Shown here one piece after another: positions 6,463 to 6,543 of a DNA stretch of 6,543 bases. The stretch covers positions 1 through 6,543 of the forward strand of contig JAFZRG010000214.1 in NCBI GenBank assembly GCA_017619985.1, written 5' to 3'. Below the pieces are notes generated by a model. It made no database searches. It was not told the DNA's origin and saw only the letters and a program-made list of their open reading frames with translations. This DNA is from Bacillota bacterium (lineage in GTDB: Bacteria; Bacillota; Clostridia; Peptostreptococcales; Anaerovoracaceae). The position numbers and the translations under genes are program-made. Every line of letters begins with the position of its first letter. Position 1 is the first letter of the stretch.

Positions 6463-6491
6463 AGTGTACCACAGAACCGCTATCGGTTCAA
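6463..6491 (-). promoter_or_regulatory. Sigma-70-type promoter of the sigma-54 regulator gene
   Basis: On the - strand, -35 TTGAAC (6491-6486) is separated by exactly 17 bases from -10 TACACT (6468-6463). The leader to the ATG is about 16 bases and holds the ribosome binding site. The promoter is thus read by the housekeeping polymerase, not by sigma-54. Confidence 0.72.
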
Positions 6492-6510
6492 GTTGGTTCG
6501 ATTTTGGTTC
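6474..6510. promoter_or_regulatory. Candidate operator: palindrome plus phased GAACC/GGTTC half-sites
   Basis: A perfect 6+4+6 palindrome, GAACCG-CTAT-CGGTTC (6474-6489), covers the -35 and spacer of the regulator's promoter. Two more GGTTC copies follow at 6495-6499 and 6506-6510. Start-to-start distances are 11, 10 and 11 bases, about one helical turn, so all sites face the same side of DNA. This is the arrangement expected of a repressor or autoregulation site. The bound protein is not known; the regulator itself is the obvious candidate. Confidence 0.55.
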
Positions 6511-6540
6511 GCCTATGATCCCGGTAGGATTTCGATTTTG
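6497..6540. repeat. Short direct repeat TTCGATTTTG upstream of the regulator
   Basis: The ten bases TTCGATTTTG occur at 6497-6506 and again at 6531-6540, 34 bases apart, in the gap upstream of the sigma-54 regulator. The first copy overlaps the GGTTC array. Their role is unknown and ten bases could recur by chance in this T-rich stretch. Confidence 0.4.
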
Positions 6541-6543
6541 CGG

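Noticed and set aside
6526..6541. A -24/-12 (sigma-54) promoter reading rightward, AGG...TTTTGC
   Set aside because: The GG (6527-6528) and GC (6540-6541) are separated by 11 bases instead of the required 10, and the -24 box lacks the rest of the consensus.

Overview
The window comes from a fairly GC-rich anaerobic Gram-positive bacterium, most likely a member of the Clostridia. This is an inference. It rests on strong purine-rich ribosome binding sites, a secreted protein with copper-amine-oxidase-N-like ('stalk') domains, an EFR1-type flavodoxin/ferredoxin protein, an M20D amidohydrolase, and a PAS-containing sigma-54 activator. I see no RNA genes, CRISPR arrays, insertion sequences or phage genes, and the order looks chromosomal. 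Coding density is high, and no stretch longer than about 110 bases lacks a gene or signal.

Left block (1-2751, + strand). It opens with the C-terminal third of a PLP-dependent Cys/Met-metabolism enzyme, most like methionine gamma-lyase. Nine bases later comes a secreted protein with two stalk-type repeats and an unrecognised C-terminal domain. A compact intrinsic terminator follows, and only 19 bases after it starts a GNAT acetyltransferase. This gene is tightly coupled to a protein that joins a flavodoxin-like domain to two [4Fe-4S] clusters. The block closes with a hairpin that can terminate from both sides.

Middle block (2766-4686). An M20D amidohydrolase (- strand) and an MgtC/SapB-family membrane protein (+ strand) diverge from a 67-base intergenic region. 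Their predicted extended -10 elements overlap, so the two promoters probably exclude each other. A second two-way terminator separates the MgtC gene from the next, convergent gene.

Right block (4734-6543, - strand). A complete 568-residue sigma-54 enhancer-binding protein has an N-terminal sensory region with PAS, an intact AAA+ domain with GAFTGA, and a C-terminal helix-turn-helix. It is read from a good sigma-70-type promoter. That promoter is overlaid by a 16-bp palindrome and a set of four GAACC/GGTTC half-sites spaced 10-11 bp apart, a strong candidate operator. The regulator's targets are not visible and may lie just beyond the right edge.

The genes do not form one clear pathway. The methionine lyase-like enzyme, the M20D hydrolase and the PAS/sigma-54 regulator would all fit amino-acid or peptide catabolism, but that link is inference. 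I found no convincing new defence or mobile system. The observations most worth checking are the GAACC operator array, the overlapping divergent promoters, the terminator inside the left gene string, and the unknown C-terminal domain of the stalk-repeat protein.
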